Assembly: GCA_963640685.1 (NCBI GenBank)
Contig: CAVIAA010000034.1
Location: 1-16,041, forward strand
DNA from: SFEL01 sp963640685
GTDB taxonomy: Bacteria > Bacillota > Clostridia > Christensenellales > CAG-138
DNA length: 16,041 bases
Direction of reading: 5' to 3'
Positions 1-5,796 of this stretch are shown piece by piece. A program made the position numbers and the translations under genes. The notes under the pieces are model-generated. The model did no database searches, was not told the DNA's origin, and saw only the letters and a list, made by a program, of their open reading frames with translations. The first letter of the stretch is position 1. Every line of letters begins with the position of its first letter.

Positions 1-32
1 TTCCCGCGCCGCAAATACAGCAGTTCTTTAAT

Positions 33-449
33 TTATTCGGCGGACTTATCGCCGCGCTCAAGGCCGGTGCACTGCTCCGTCTCAGGCTCTGCCTCTGCCG
101 TTTGTGTTGACTTATCGCCGCTCTGCTCCCGCTCCGCCGCGGCAGCCGCAGCCGCCTCCGCCGCCCTGCGCTCGCTCTCGGCCTTAATGACTACGATCTG
201 CTTTTGCGCCTCGTCTATCGCCGCCGCGCTCTGCTGCAGCCTTGAATACAGCGCCGCCGCCTCTGCGGGCTCGCCCTCGCCGCCGTTTGTGCGCTGCGCA
301 TAGTACGCCTCGCCGAGCTGCTTAAAGAGGTCGTTCATCGTGCTGCGCTCGGAGGCTATTTTCGCGCTTATCTTGGCTATTTCTATGGCGTCCTCCGTCT
401 TCTCGCCAACGCTTTTTGCTATTGTACTGAGCTTGTCTAAGAATGCCAT
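33..449 (-). CDS. Small alanine-rich coiled-coil protein, function unknown
   Basis: The 138-residue protein has no signal peptide or membrane segment. Residues 1-105 are almost wholly helical with heptad-like spacing: a basic/polar start (MAFLDKLSTIAKSVGEKT) and then a long Glu/Lys/Ala stretch with a run of eight alanines near residue 100. The tail, from about residue 108, is Thr/Glu-rich and probably disordered. The N-terminus resembles small clostridial proteins that carry a C-terminal zinc ribbon (my recollection of the family). Here only one Cys is left, so no ribbon can form. The tail holds two copies of a GDKS motif 22 residues apart, matching a 13-nt direct repeat in the DNA. The start is supported by GGAGG 8 nt upstream. 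The gene lies 51 nt downstream of the deacylase gene with no terminator between, so co-transcription is likely. Function unknown. Confidence 0.75.
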   Translation of the reverse strand: MAFLDKLSTIAKSVGEKTEDAIEIAKISAKIASERSTMNDLFKQLGEAYYAQRTNGGEGEPAEAAALYSRLQQSAAAIDEAQKQIVVIKAESERRAAEAAAAAAAEREQSGDKSTQTAEAEPETEQCTGLERGDKSAE

Positions 450-500
450 ACCGTATTACCTCCAATTAAATTCTTAGCTTTTATATTGCTATTCTGCCCG

Positions 501-1040
501 CTAAAGCTCTATTATAGTCGGCCTGTGGTTTATATGCGGAAGCAGCTTTTTAAGCAGATCCCGCGTCTTGATCTTAAGGTGGCTGCGGTTATCGCAGGCG
601 TTGCAGGCGAACCACTCATCATTTGCCACCTCGCGGTCGATTATAAGCTCCACCTTGCCGCCCTCGTCGTTCATCAGGCTCATAACGCCCGCAGTACCCG
701 GCGCAACGCCGAGCAGCTTTATCATTTGGTTTCCCGTTGCAAAGGAAGGCTTTGTGCAGCCGATCTGATCCATAAATTCCTCTGCGTCGAAGGGCTTTGC
801 TGCGGGCAAAACCAACAGATAGAACTCCGTCTTTTTCTTGTTGGTCAGGAACACGCTCTTGCGTATCTCCGCGCCCAGCGCGCGGTCGACTTCAACGCAC
901 TCCTCCATAGTTTCAACAACGTCGTTTTCCACCCGCTCATAGGGTATTTCAAGGCTGTCCAGTGTTTCGTATACCCTCTTTTCCATATCCGAAAGAGGAG
1001 CCTCCGGTGCTGTGGTTTTGATTTCGCTAATGCTAATCAT
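501..1040 (-). CDS. YbaK/ProX-type aminoacyl-tRNA deacylase (prolyl-tRNA editing family)
   Basis: This 179-residue protein is the stand-alone YbaK/ProX/PrdX editing domain, which hydrolyses mischarged tRNA (in this family typically Ala-tRNAPro or Cys-tRNAPro) in the cytoplasm. Visible family marks are the RKSVFLTN strand (residues 60-67) with the conserved Lys61, the GVAPGTAG loop (111-118), a MNDEGGKV turn (123-130) and the closing LLPHINHRPTIIEL, where the PrdX group has a similar HxPxVVEL end. Length matches the family. I chose the ATG at 1040, not an in-frame extension to 1109, because AGGAAAGGAG sits about 10 nt upstream and the extension looks non-coding and is hairpin-rich. A structured leader precedes the gene. 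The exact tRNA substrate cannot be read from sequence. Confidence 0.92.
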   Translation of the reverse strand: MISISEIKTTAPEAPLSDMEKRVYETLDSLEIPYERVENDVVETMEECVEVDRALGAEIRKSVFLTNKKKTEFYLLVLPAAKPFDAEEFMDQIGCTKPSFATGNQMIKLLGVAPGTAGVMSLMNDEGGKVELIIDREVANDEWFACNACDNRSHLKIKTRDLLKKLLPHINHRPTIIEL

Positions 1041-1148
1041 GTCGATTGTTCTCCTTTCCTTGCGGGCAACACCAGGGAATCGTCCTGCCCGACCGGGATA
1101 ACCACACATCCCGGTGCAGAAATCATATCACCAAACCGGCCGGATTTC
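1041..1148 (-). promoter_or_regulatory. Structured 5' leader of the deacylase gene
   Basis: Read on the minus strand, the leader contains three stems in a row: GAAATC/GATTTC (1143-1148 with 1119-1124), a perfect 8-bp stem ACCGGGAT/ATCCCGGT (1108-1115 with 1092-1099), and directly abutting it CGGGCA/TGCCCG (1086-1091 with 1063-1068). The Shine-Dalgarno follows at once. A possible -10 (TATATT, plus-strand 1170-1175) would give a leader of about 120 nt; no good -35 was seen. A 29-codon open frame (1037-1126) also runs through the leader and its TGA overlaps the deacylase ATG. The stems are seen; a regulatory role is inference. No known riboswitch class was recognised. Confidence 0.35.
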
Positions 1149-1193
1149 CATACTCCGGCGAAGTTTTTCAATATATTTTGAATTCAGCCAGAT

Positions 1194-1223
1194 TTGACAG
1201 TTGTGCCGCCGCAGTGATACAAT
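1194..1223 (+). promoter_or_regulatory. Sigma-A-type promoter of yqeB
   Basis: TTGACA (1194-1199) and TACAAT (1218-1223) are separated by 18 nt. The -35 is perfect and the -10 matches five of six positions. The predicted start lies about 40 nt before the yqeB ATG, which has AAGGAG at 1255-1260. Confidence 0.75.
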
Positions 1224-1268
1224 TTTTTTGTTTAAGCCAAAGATATTTTAAACTAAGGAGCGTTTATA

Positions 1269-2063
1269 ATGCTTGTTCTCATAAAGGGCGCGGGCGACCT
1301 CGCGACCGGCGTTGCGGTAAGGCTGAAAAGAGCCGGTATGGACATAGTTATGACAGACCTGCCTCAGCCCAGCGCGATACGCCGCACCGTTGCCTTTTCG
1401 GAGGCCATATATCACGGTCGCGCGGTCGTTGAAGACATAGTCGCAGTATACGCGGGCAGCCCCGCCGAGGCGGCGAAGATAATGGCCGCAGGGGATATTC
1501 CCGTGCTTGCGGACCCGTCTGCGGCGGCAGCCCTCTCGCTAAAGCCTGATGTCATGGTGGACGCCGTGATCGCAAAGCGCAACACCGGCACGCGGCTTAC
1601 GGACGCCCCGGTCGTTATCGCCCTGGGCCCCGGCTTTACCGTTGGGGTGGACTGCCACGCCGCCGTTGAAACAAAGCGCGGGCATTACATGGGCCATGTA
1701 TACTACAAAAAGGGAGAAAGCCCGATACCCAACACCGGAATACCAGGCATAATCGCCGGGCGCGGGGCGGAGCGGGTCATGCATGCCCCTGCCGAGGGTG
1801 TTTTCTGCCGTTTGCGCGGAATCGGCGACAGGGTAAAGGCCGGCGACACCGTTGCCACCGTAGGCGGCAAAGAGGTAAAGGCGGCAATAGACGGCACTCT
1901 CCGTGGCATACTGCCGGACGGCTTCCCAACGCCGGAGGGTATGAAGTGCGCCGACGTCGACCCACGCTGCGAATATGAGCATTGCTTCTCCTGCTCAGAT
2001 AAGTCCATAGCTATGGGCGGCGCCGTGCTGGAGGCGATACTCTGCCTCTCTTGCAGAAAATAA
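1269..2063 (+). CDS. yqeB: EF2563/YqeB-family selenium-dependent molybdenum hydroxylase accessory protein
   Basis: The 264-residue protein matches the EF2563/YqeB family in length and motifs. The family is found with selenium-dependent molybdenum hydroxylases and is thought to help mature their cofactor or active site; its reaction is not established. It opens with a nucleotide-binding GAGDLATG loop (residues 7-14). The middle has IALGPGFTVGVDCHAAVET (about 117-135) and PNTGIPG. Residues 175-215 look like a lipoyl/biotinyl-type hammerhead (VKAGDTVATVGG). The C-terminal part is cysteine-rich (227, 234, 239, 242, 259, 262), ending in an unusual CLSC. The gene has its own promoter and ends in a hairpin terminator shared with divIC. 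No hydroxylase or other molybdenum gene is next to it here, so it is an orphan within this window. Confidence 0.9.
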   Translation: MLVLIKGAGDLATGVAVRLKRAGMDIVMTDLPQPSAIRRTVAFSEAIYHGRAVVEDIVAVYAGSPAEAAKIMAAGDIPVLADPSAAAALSLKPDVMVDAVIAKRNTGTRLTDAPVVIALGPGFTVGVDCHAAVETKRGHYMGHVYYKKGESPIPNTGIPGIIAGRGAERVMHAPAEGVFCRLRGIGDRVKAGDTVATVGGKEVKAAIDGTLRGILPDGFPTPEGMKCADVDPRCEYEHCFSCSDKSIAMGGAVLEAILCLSCRK

Positions 2064-2087
2064 AAAACGGCTTTTGCCGTTTTATTT
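2062..2087. terminator. Bidirectional terminator between yqeB and divIC
   Basis: The perfect stem AAAACGGC/GCCGTTTT with a TTTT loop is flanked by A and T runs, so it can work on both strands. It starts within the yqeB stop codon and overlaps the last codons of convergent divIC. Confidence 0.85.
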
Positions 2088-2375
2088 GATATTAAACTTT
2101 ATCTCGTCCTGCTTTATGTATCCGAGCTTTTCCCTCGCGTATTGTATAAGGTAGGATTCGCTGCTGCTGTATTCTATCATGTACTCCAGCCGTTCCTTTT
2201 CGGCATCCTGCGCGGCAATGACTTCCTGAAGCTGCGCCTGCTCCTCCGCTATGGAATCCAGCTTTTTCTGCTGTGAAACGAGAACGGCAGCCGCAACAAC
2301 GGCCAGCACCAGAAACAGAACTGCCGCCGCCTTTTTGCGCTTCTTCCTCCTGTTGTTTTTTATCTTATACGTCAT
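2082..2375 (-). CDS. divIC: DivIC/FtsB-family septum formation initiator
   Basis: The 97-residue protein has the typical bitopic layout of the family. There is a very basic cytoplasmic N-terminus (NNRRKKRKKA, residues 8-16), one membrane helix (about 16-33), an extracellular coiled coil (about 35-70), and the conserved end AREKLGYIKQDEI (80-92). DivIC/FtsB forms the FtsL-DivIC-DivIB (FtsLBQ) complex that activates septal peptidoglycan synthesis. Gene order behind yabP-yabQ is the same as in Bacillus subtilis, which strongly supports the call. The downstream S1-domain gene (yabR) of B. subtilis is absent here. A 78-nt gap and a separate promoter precede the gene, consistent with expression during growth apart from the sporulation genes. 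The ribosome binding site is weak (AGGG). Confidence 0.95.
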   Translation of the reverse strand: MTYKIKNNRRKKRKKAAAVLFLVLAVVAAAVLVSQQKKLDSIAEEQAQLQEVIAAQDAEKERLEYMIEYSSSESYLIQYAREKLGYIKQDEIKFNIK

Positions 2376-2393
2376 CGTTCACACGCCCTAAGC

Positions 2394-2423
2394 TGTATAA
2401 CCACTGCCTATGCTTTAATCCAA
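2394..2423 (-). promoter_or_regulatory. Candidate growth-phase promoter of divIC
   Basis: On the minus strand, TTGGAT (2418-2423) and TATACA (2394-2399) are 18 nt apart, a few tens of bases before the divIC start. The -10 is good and the -35 weak (TTG only). It would let divIC be expressed independently of yabP-yabQ. Confidence 0.45.
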
Positions 2424-2437
2424 CTATGCTTTAATCC
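2408..2437. repeat. Two tandem copies of CTATGCTTTAATCC
   Basis: A perfect 14-nt direct repeat (2408-2421 and 2424-2437) is separated by AA, giving a 16-bp period. It fills the gap between yabQ and divIC and overlaps the candidate -35 of divIC, so it could be a tandem protein-binding site or a small duplication. Confidence 0.7.
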
Positions 2438-2453
2438 TAATACATACGCAGTT

Positions 2454-2792
2454 TCAGCGCAACTGTTTTTTTGTTAATTTTGCCCTTTTTGCCCGTCCAG
2501 TCCTTATCAGCCTGCCTGGGAAACGGGCGTACAGGTATATTCCTGTCGCCATCCCGCCGATAAGATAAAGCCGCGGCTTGCCGCAGTTTATATAAAGCAG
2601 CGAAAGCGCCGCAAGAGCCGCAGCCGCAGCGTAGTACAGCAGATCGAGTATGCACAGCATGAACGGGCTTTTGAAGGGCCGCCTGAGCAGGCCGAACAGC
2701 TCGTACAATATTCCCATCACCAGCCCGCAGTATACGGCTGCGAGGAAACCGCCCGTTTCGCTAAGTTCACCCGGCACAAAGCAGCCGTTCAT
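2454..2792 (-). CDS. yabQ: Spore cortex biosynthesis protein YabQ
   Basis: The 112-residue integral membrane protein has about three hydrophobic helices (near residues 14-34, 47-67 and 71-90) and a basic C-terminus (RTGRAKRAKLTKKQ). The motif GLVMGILYELFGLLRR (about 23-38) is characteristic of YabQ, a sporulation membrane protein needed for cortex formation in B. subtilis. Its ATG overlaps the yabP stop by 4 nt (2789-2792), so the two are translationally coupled. Placement between yabP and divIC is conserved in spore formers and makes the assignment firm. Confidence 0.92.
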   Translation of the reverse strand: MNGCFVPGELSETGGFLAAVYCGLVMGILYELFGLLRRPFKSPFMLCILDLLYYAAAAALAALSLLYINCGKPRLYLIGGMATGIYLYARFPGRLIRTGRAKRAKLTKKQLR

Positions 2793-3076
2793 TTGAACAG
2801 CCTGCCAAGCAGCGAGCCGCGCTCCTCCGCCTCGTCGTATTCCATCGCCGATATTTCCCCCTCCAGCATCACCTGTCCCTCCTCAAAGTTCAGCCTCGTT
2901 ATATGCAGCTCCATCCCCTCTATGCGCAGCTCGCCCGCCTCGGTAAGCAGCTGCACGAACTGCTCGTTAAAGCTGTCCACATCCCTTACGCCCGTAACGC
3001 TCATTATCCGCCTGTCGTCCATATGTATGGAGTGACTTTTTATTCTTCCGCCCTCCGGCAGCCTTGCGTCCTGCAT
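2789..3076 (-). CDS. yabP: Sporulation protein YabP
   Basis: The 95-residue soluble protein has the YabP/YqfC fold pattern. Residues 16-45 (HSIHMDDRRIMSVTGVRDVDSFNE) hold the conserved GVxDVxSF-like motif, followed by beta-strand-rich sequence such as LRIEGMELHI and a short basic tail. In B. subtilis the mother-cell sigma factor SigE drives yabP. GGGAGGT lies about 9 nt before the ATG. Here yabP is the first gene of its operon. The yabO (rqcP, S4-domain) gene that usually precedes it is not present; the upstream region is instead shared with divergent rho. Confidence 0.92.
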   Translation of the reverse strand: MQDARLPEGGRIKSHSIHMDDRRIMSVTGVRDVDSFNEQFVQLLTEAGELRIEGMELHITRLNFEEGQVMLEGEISAMEYDEAEERGSLLGRLFK

Positions 3077-3130
3077 TTCAGAGAATACCTCCCTTGTAAA
3101 GCTCTCGCCTATATTTACGCAGGCAGCTCA

Positions 3131-3160
3131 TGTATAATTTGTCGTTTCCGTAAAAAGCAA
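3131..3160 (-). promoter_or_regulatory. Possible promoter of the yabP-yabQ operon
   Basis: On the minus strand, TTGCTT (3155-3160) and TATACA (3131-3136) are 18 nt apart, about 55 nt upstream of yabP. A SigE promoter would be expected from the family. The core TATACAT resembles a SigE -10 (CATACANT), but no SigE-like -35 is visible, so the sigma factor is undecided. Confidence 0.3.
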
Positions 3161-3210
3161 GACGGATCTGGTTATTTGTGAATTAAAAGTTAATTTGTGC
3201 TTTTTTTCGC

Positions 3211-3239
3211 TTGACAGTTCGGCATCATACGTATACTAT
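3211..3239 (+). promoter_or_regulatory. Candidate rho promoter
   Basis: A perfect TTGACA (3211-3216) is followed after 17 nt by TACTAT (3234-3239); TATACT at 15 nt spacing is an alternative -10. Two palindromes overlap or follow it: ATACGTAT (3227-3234) and TATCATGATA (3240-3249). Confidence 0.55.
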
Positions 3240-3462
3240 TATCATGATATTTTGTGTATCCTCGGATAGAACCATTGTATCAGCATAGCTTTTCCATTGA
3301 TTGATCCAAGCCGGCAGCCAAAACATCCCTAAATGTTATATTGCACTAGTATTTGGGAGATACTTTCGGTATGCAATTTTTGCGGTGCAAATAAGCCGAA
3401 GCTATGTCTATCGCTTAGTTATTCATAAATTTAGATACTATCCATCGAAAGGAGCAACGACA
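3240..3462 (+). other. Long rho leader; no gene seen between yabP and rho
   Basis: The 386-nt gap between yabP and rho (3077-3462) contains no convincing gene. If the promoter at 3211 is used, rho has an untranslated leader of about 215 nt. In other bacteria rho is autoregulated by premature termination in its leader; that role here is inference. No strong intrinsic terminator hairpin was found in it. Confidence 0.4.
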
Positions 3463-5292
3463 GTGACCAGAGAAATGCTTCAGGAAAAGAGCCTCAGCGA
3501 CCTTAGAGAGATCGCCAGGCTGCAGGGGGTCAAGTCCCTTACCAAATACCGAAAGAGCGAGCTTATAGAGCTCATAATGAACGGCGGCGCCTCGCCCGAG
3601 CTGGAGCAGGCGCAGCCCGCTGAGCCGGAGCCCGCTGAGCAGGTACAGCAGGAGCGCATCGACAGCCGGCAGGATGCCCCGCAGGAGCAGGCAGCCGTTT
3701 CGCATATTCCCCATGAAGAAGCTATGCACGAGGCCTCTGTTCAGCAGCCCCGCCAGCAGTATGTGCCGGCATATCAGGCACAGCAGCCGAGGCAGATGGG
3801 TTATCAGCAGTACCGCAAGCCTTACCAGACCGGCTACCAGCAGCGCCAAGGCTATGGCTACACTCAAAACCGCTACCAGCAGCAGGGCTACCAGTCGTAT
3901 GGCAGGGATTACCCTCAGCAGGGCGCATATCAGCCCACTTACACGCGCGATTATTCCCAGCCCGGCTATCAGGCATATAATCAGCAGGGCTACCGTGCGA
4001 CCTATGAGCAGCAGGCAGAGGACAACTACCGCAACCGCCCCGATCGGCCGGAGGGCTACTATAACAAAGAATACGGCACCAGCAACCCCGCCGTTCCCGG
4101 CCTGCTTGAGGGCGGCGAGTGCGGCGACTGCGAGGGCGTGCTCGAGGTGCTGCCGGATGGCTACGGCTTCCTCCGCAGCGACAATTACCTCCCCGGCAAC
4201 AAGGATGTTTACGTTTCTATCGCCCAGATACGCCGCTTTGGCCTGCGCACCGGCGACCTCGTTACCGGCAAGACCCGCCCCAGCAAGGAGGGGGAGCGTT
4301 TCCTCGCCCTGCTGTATATAACCGCGATAAACGGCGTTGACCCCGAGGAGGCGATAAAGCGCAAGCCCTTCGAGGAGCTGGTACCCATTTACCCCAACGA
4401 GCGGCTCACGCTCGAATACAACGACGAAACCGGCGCAAAGGATCAGAACCTTGCAATACGTCTCGTGGATCTCATCGCCCCTATCGGCAAGGGTCAGCGC
4501 GGGCTTATAGTCAGCCAGCCCAAGAGCGGAAAAACTACGCTGCTCAAGAATATCGCAAACGGTATAACCAACAATTACCCCGATGTTACCCTCATTGTGC
4601 TGCTCTTGGATGAGCGGCCCGAGGAGGTCACCGATATGAAGCGGAGCATAAAGGGCGAGGTGCTTTATTCCACCTTTGACGAGATGCCGGAGCACCACAC
4701 CCGCGTTGCCGAAATGGCACACGAGAGGGCGATGCGCCTCGTTGAGCAGGGCAAGGACGTCGTCGTGCTCATAGACTCCCTGACCCGCCTCACCCGCGCA
4801 TATAACATTACCCTGCCCGCAACCGGCAAGACGCTTTCCGGCGGTATGGATCCCGGAGCGCTGCATAGACCCAAGCGGTTCTTCGGCTCCGCGAGAAATA
4901 TCGAAAACGGCGGCAGCCTTACCATAATCGCGACCGCCCTCATCGAGACCGGCAGCCGAATGGACGACATGGTCTACGAGGAATTTAAGGGTACTGGCAA
5001 CATGGAGATACACCTCGACCGCAAGCTCTCCGAAAAGCGCATCTTCCCCGCCATAGACATATACAAGAGCGGAACGAGGCGCGAGGAGCTGCTGCTCACC
5101 CCGGATGAAATGGACGCCGTGTACGTCATCCGCCGCATGCTTAGCAACGGCAACCCGGCGGACGTTACAGAGCAGCTCATAGCCATGCTGGAAAAGACCG
5201 AGAACAACAAGGAATTTGTTGCAAAGGTCAAGTGCTGGAACAACCCATACGAGAAGGACGGTTTTACCGCCGGAAAGTCCTTCTCCAAATAG
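3463..5292 (+). CDS. rho: Transcription termination factor Rho with a Gln/Tyr-rich prion-like linker
   Basis: The 609-residue protein is the hexameric RNA-dependent ATPase that ends transcription. Domains in order: Rho N-terminal SAP-like helices (about 8-40); an acidic, disordered Ala/Glu/Pro/Gln stretch (about 43-92); a Gln/Tyr-rich low-complexity segment (94-204); the OB-fold RNA-binding domain (about 218-288, with GVLEVLPDGYGFLR); and the RecA-like ATPase core. The core carries Walker A SQPKSGKTT (351-359), Walker B VVVLIDS (433-439), the Q-loop region TGKTLSGGMDPGALH (454-468) and EEFKGTGNMEIHL (506-518). E. coli Rho has 419 residues, so most of the extra length is the linker. GTG at 3463 was chosen because AAAGGAG lies 8 nt upstream and residues before it are not Rho-like. 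rpmE follows 153 nt downstream. Confidence 0.97.
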   Translation: MTREMLQEKSLSDLREIARLQGVKSLTKYRKSELIELIMNGGASPELEQAQPAEPEPAEQVQQERIDSRQDAPQEQAAVSHIPHEEAMHEASVQQPRQQYVPAYQAQQPRQMGYQQYRKPYQTGYQQRQGYGYTQNRYQQQGYQSYGRDYPQQGAYQPTYTRDYSQPGYQAYNQQGYRATYEQQAEDNYRNRPDRPEGYYNKEYGTSNPAVPGLLEGGECGDCEGVLEVLPDGYGFLRSDNYLPGNKDVYVSIAQIRRFGLRTGDLVTGKTRPSKEGERFLALLYITAINGVDPEEAIKRKPFEELVPIYPNERLTLEYNDETGAKDQNLAIRLVDLIAPIGKGQRGLIVSQPKSGKTTLLKNIANGITNNYPDVTLIVLLLDERPEEVTDMKRSIKGEVLYSTFDEMPEHHTRVAEMAHERAMRLVEQGKDVVVLIDSLTRLTRAYNITLPATGKTLSGGMDPGALHRPKRFFGSARNIENGGSLTIIATALIETGSRMDDMVYEEFKGTGNMEIHLDRKLSEKRIFPAIDIYKSGTRREELLLTPDEMDAVYVIRRMLSNGNPADVTEQLIAMLEKTENNKEFVAKVKCWNNPYEKDGFTAGKSFSK

Positions 5293-5313
5293 CAAAAAAA
5301 TATAAAATAATAC

Positions 5314-5343
5314 TTGCGCCATCGGCGCAGTATAGGATATAAT
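5314..5343 (+). promoter_or_regulatory. Candidate rpmE promoter
   Basis: A perfect TATAAT (5338-5343) has a weak TTGCGC (5314-5319) 18 nt upstream. The -35 sits in a small 6-bp hairpin TGCGCC/GGCGCA (5315-5329), which has no T tract and so is not a convincing rho terminator. Confidence 0.5.
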
Positions 5344-5353
5344 ATTTTCGTTC

Positions 5354-5420
5354 GGGTCGTAATGTACCCAGTGGGCATTCGTGCCCTTATGCAGCAGGAG
5401 GGCGGCTAATCGCCCTGCGC
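5354..5420 (+). promoter_or_regulatory. Hairpin-rich rpmE leader, candidate L31 autoregulatory RNA
   Basis: Three consecutive hairpins lie between the TATAAT and the ribosome binding site: GGGT/ACCC (5354-5357 with 5366-5369); GGGCA/TGCCC closed by a TTCG tetraloop (5373-5386); and AGGGCG/CGCCCT (5399-5404 with 5411-5416). AGGAGG of rpmE is at 5432-5437. Leader RNAs that bind the encoded ribosomal protein, including for L31, are known in several phyla. The structure is seen; its role and membership of a known family are inference. Confidence 0.5.
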
Positions 5421-5445
5421 CCAGCAAATACAGGAGGATAACACG

Positions 5446-5646
5446 ATGAAGAAGGATATCCATCCCAATTACGGTGAGAGCGTCGTTCGCTGCGCTTGCG
5501 GCGAGACCTTCAAGAGCGGCTCCGTCAAGGGTGAGCTCAAGGTTGAAATCTGCTCTAAGTGCCATCCGTTCTTTACCGGCCGTCAGAAGCTGGTAGACAC
5601 CGGCGGACGTGTGGATCGCTTCAAGAAGCGCTACGGCATGAACTGA
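5446..5646 (+). CDS. rpmE: Ribosomal protein L31, zinc-binding type
   Basis: The 66-residue protein is a full-length L31 of the 50S subunit, which bridges to the 30S subunit. It starts with the family signature MKKDIHPNYGESVV and has VEICSKCHPFFTGRQK at 33-48. Four cysteines (16, 18, 36, 39) form the C-plus zinc site, so this is the zinc form and not the zinc-free paralogue. AGGAGG lies 8 nt before the ATG. It sits behind rho, a common neighbour of rpmE, but has its own candidate promoter and leader and its own terminator. Confidence 0.98.
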   Translation: MKKDIHPNYGESVVRCACGETFKSGSVKGELKVEICSKCHPFFTGRQKLVDTGGRVDRFKKRYGMN

Positions 5647-5657
5647 TTGTGACAGAT

Positions 5658-5690
5658 AAAAAAGGCGAGGATACTTCCCCGCTTTTTTTA
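5658..5690 (+). terminator. Intrinsic terminator after rpmE
   Basis: The stem pairs GCG-x-GGA with TCC-x-CGC and is flanked by an A run on the left and seven T on the right, about 12 nt after the rpmE stop. Confidence 0.85.
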
Positions 5691-5704
5691 TTTCGCGTTT
5701 TGCC

Positions 5705-5733
5705 TTGTGCGTAGGCGTTCGGTATTGTATAAT
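5705..5733 (+). promoter_or_regulatory. Promoter of the TetR-family gene
   Basis: TTGTGC (5705-5710) and a perfect TATAAT (5728-5733) are 17 nt apart, about 55 nt before the TetR start codon. No clear palindromic operator was found around it. Confidence 0.6.
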
Positions 5734-5796
5734 TAGTGTGTTATCGGCCTGTTGGCTGAATTTTTGCAAGATATGCTTAAGGGAGGAGGGCGATCT

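Noticed and set aside
1041..1148. T-box or other known riboswitch in the deacylase leader
   Set aside because: A TGGTGTTGCCCGC stretch faintly recalls a T-box, but the leader is too short and lacks the specifier stem and the AGGGTGG core. No other known class fits.
486..1181. A 231-codon plus-strand frame over the deacylase gene
   Set aside because: It is the shadow of a well-supported minus-strand gene and has no family similarity.
3301..3462. In-frame N-terminal extension of Rho from 3301
   Set aside because: The residues do not resemble Rho, the region is AT-rich, and the GTG at 3463 has a strong ribosome binding site.
3742..4074. Repeat tract in rho as a CRISPR-like or mobile repeat
   Set aside because: The repeats are degenerate, in frame and of variable spacing; they encode the protein linker.
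5315..5329. Hairpin TGCGCC/GGCGCA as the rho terminator
   Set aside because: No T tract follows and the stem is only 6 bp; it overlaps the candidate rpmE -35.
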